DNA from: Sulfurimicrobium sp963779055
GTDB lineage: Bacteria; Pseudomonadota; Gammaproteobacteria; Burkholderiales; Sulfuricellaceae
Direction of reading: 5' to 3'
Assembly: GCA_963779055.1 (NCBI GenBank)
Contig: CAVZWN010000004.1
Span: 124,001-188,000 of the forward strand
DNA length: 64,000 bases
The translations under genes and the position numbers were made by a program. Each line of letters starts with the position of its first letter. The stretch's first letter is position 1. This document shows positions 62,779 to 64,000 of the stretch, one piece after another. Below the pieces are notes generated by a model. It searched no databases. It was not told the DNA's origin and was given only the letters and a program-made list of their open reading frames with translations.

Positions 62779-64000
62779 GTGAAACCAATCCTTTCAATTT
62801 GCATACCGACCCTTAATCGAAGCGAACTATTAAAAGTAATTTTAAAAAATTTGGAGCGTGAAGCATCCGCTTACCTAGATGAGATCGAAATCGTGGTCGC
62901 TGACAATGCATCTCCAGATGCAACCGCTGACATTGTCGGGCAAAGTCCATTGCCAATTATTTATGACAGGCAGAAAAGCACCGTCGGCTTTGCGCGCAAT
63001 GTGTTATTTGCCACAGCGGGATTAGCCTCCGGGGAGTTCGTCTGGGTCATAGGTGATGATGATCTCGTGCTTCCCGGCGGTGTCGCTCGTGTACTTGAAT
63101 CCATTCGTAATGCACCAGACGTTGATTACCACTACCTTAATTTTGGCTGGATCGATTGTAATCTGCGCACGCGAATCCTCCACGAAATGGATGGACATCC
63201 TCCTGCCGCCATACTCAAGCGGCTGCAATGCATGGATACTGACTGGAAGCGCTTGTCCCGCCTGGAAGACTTGGCATTCCTGCCAGCAGATAATCCATCG
63301 GCCCTGTTTAGCGGTATCTTCTGTTTCGTGACACGCCGTCAATATTACATTGATGCTGTCTCTGTATTGCAACCCAGTAACAGTCTGGATGGCTCATCTA
63401 CTGTAATCGCCGACTGCTTCCCGCATGCCATGCTTTCCTTGCCCAGGGTAGCCGGCAAACCCATCGCGTATATTGGCGAGCCTTGCCTGATGCAGGGCAT
63501 CAGCGGCTGGGAATGGGGCGCATATGCCTACAAGAACATGATTTTTGGAACGCATCAATTTTTTGAGTGGCTAGAACAGACGACCTTTGCCAGTGATGCG
63601 ATGCAACATCTCTGGAACAGTTATTACCATATGGCTGGACGATTGTATTTCCGCATGCTGCACTACCGGGAGGAACACAAAGGGCTGGACATCGTGCTGA
63701 AAAAGGCGATCCCTTCCTCCGCAGGGCATGTAATATTTTGGGATGCATTCATGGAGGAATCACACCTGCATTTCGACACGGATCATGATGCCAAGAACTT
63801 GTTAGAATGGGTCAGCTTGGCACTCGCAGAAAACCCGGATGCCAGAATCGGGCTGTGGGGGGTGATGGGACGAGGGCATAAGTTCGTCAAAATTTCCCCA
63901 CATTTGCACAAGAACCTAGTTTGGATTTCAGACAGGGATGTGGCCTTGCAAGGAACTTGCCTGGATGGAACAGAAATAAGCATCTCTCATCCAGATACAA
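62779..64000 (+). CDS. GT2-family glycosyltransferase, C-terminus cut by window edge
   Basis: The frame opens at a GTG at 62779 (KPILSICIPTLNRSELLKVIL) and stays open to the right edge (407 codons). The GT-A fold signatures are IVVADNASPDATADIV and, as the nucleotide-sugar/metal site, VIGDDDLVLPGG. The later part (RIGLWGVMGRGHKFVKISPHL) resembles a Rossmann-like domain seen after GT2 domains in sugar-modifying proteins. There is no ATG nearby in frame, so GTG is the likely start. The gene is divergent from the large glycosyltransferase, with about 170 AT-rich bases between. Confidence 0.85.
   Translation, partial: MKPILSICIPTLNRSELLKVILKNLEREASAYLDEIEIVVADNASPDATADIVGQSPLPIIYDRQKSTVGFARNVLFATAGLASGEFVWVIGDDDLVLPGGVARVLESIRNAPDVDYHYLNFGWIDCNLRTRILHEMDGHPPAAILKRLQCMDTDWKRLSRLEDLAFLPADNPSALFSGIFCFVTRRQYYIDAVSVLQPSNSLDGSSTVIADCFPHAMLSLPRVAGKPIAYIGEPCLMQGISGWEWGAYAYKNMIFGTHQFFEWLEQTTFASDAMQHLWNSYYHMAGRLYFRMLHYREEHKGLDIVLKKAIPSSAGHVIFWDAFMEESHLHFDTDHDAKNLLEWVSLALAENPDARIGLWGVMGRGHKFVKISPHLHKNLVWISDRDVALQGTCLDGTEISISHPDT

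Overview
The window looks like a betaproteobacterium of the Nitrosomonadales (Gallionellaceae or Sulfuricellaceae type). The pointers are the rpsF-priB-rpsR-rplI-dnaB-alr-radA and tig-clpP-clpX-lon-hupB gene orders, a quinone-linked dihydroorotate dehydrogenase, a polar-flagellum type fliC-flaG-fliD-fliS-fliT cluster and very large multihaem cytochromes. This placement is inferred from gene content and order; no rRNA is present to test it.

Layout. (1) 1-7071: an electron-transfer locus. A membrane b-type cytochrome, a 24-haem cytochrome and a giant cytochrome with at least 34 haem sites (cut by the left edge) run on the minus strand. A membrane-anchored FeS/flavin oxidoreductase diverges from them. 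Together they could carry electrons between the quinone pool or NAD(P)H and the cell exterior. (2) 7072-8100: a decayed integrative element, with a frameshifted tyrosine-recombinase N-terminus and a vapC fragment just downstream of tRNA-Asp. (3) 8105-20066: core genes (tRNA-Asp, tRNA-Val, hupB, lon, clpX, clpP, tig; rpsF, priB, rpsR, rplI, dnaB, alr, radA). (4) 20067-25694: a Ser/Thr phosphosignalling module with two PP2C-FHA pairs around a PEGA-domain kinase, a lipoprotein and a lipoprotein cytochrome c. (5) 26543-41667: about 15 kb on one strand encoding eight proteins, most of them effector-like: a TIR-like/TPR/SLOG-like protein, patatin-TIR, TIR-transmembrane-PASTA, metacaspase, a 1786-residue double alpha/beta-hydrolase-CHAT-TPR protein, a lipoprotein, a helical protein and a GH19-type peptidoglycan hydrolase. 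This is the best candidate for an undescribed system: it combines the domain repertoire of bacterial immunity and regulated cell death with a peptidoglycan-sensing architecture. (6) 41933-47824: amtB, a DUF3530-like hydrolase, pyrD, alanine dehydrogenase and rmuC. (7) 48307-64000: three paralogous TPR-transferase genes (FkbM methyltransferase, zinc-ribbon methyltransferase plus GT9-like domain, SPINDLY/GT41), then a sigma-28-driven unusually short flagellin with its assembly genes, then two glycosyltransferase genes. It reads as a flagellin and flagellin-glycosylation locus.

Caution on sequence quality: clpP, dnaB and two TPR-transferase genes each carry one or more single-base frameshifts in otherwise intact reading frames. 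Because dnaB is normally essential, most of these are probably sequencing or assembly errors, and other apparent breaks should be read in that light.
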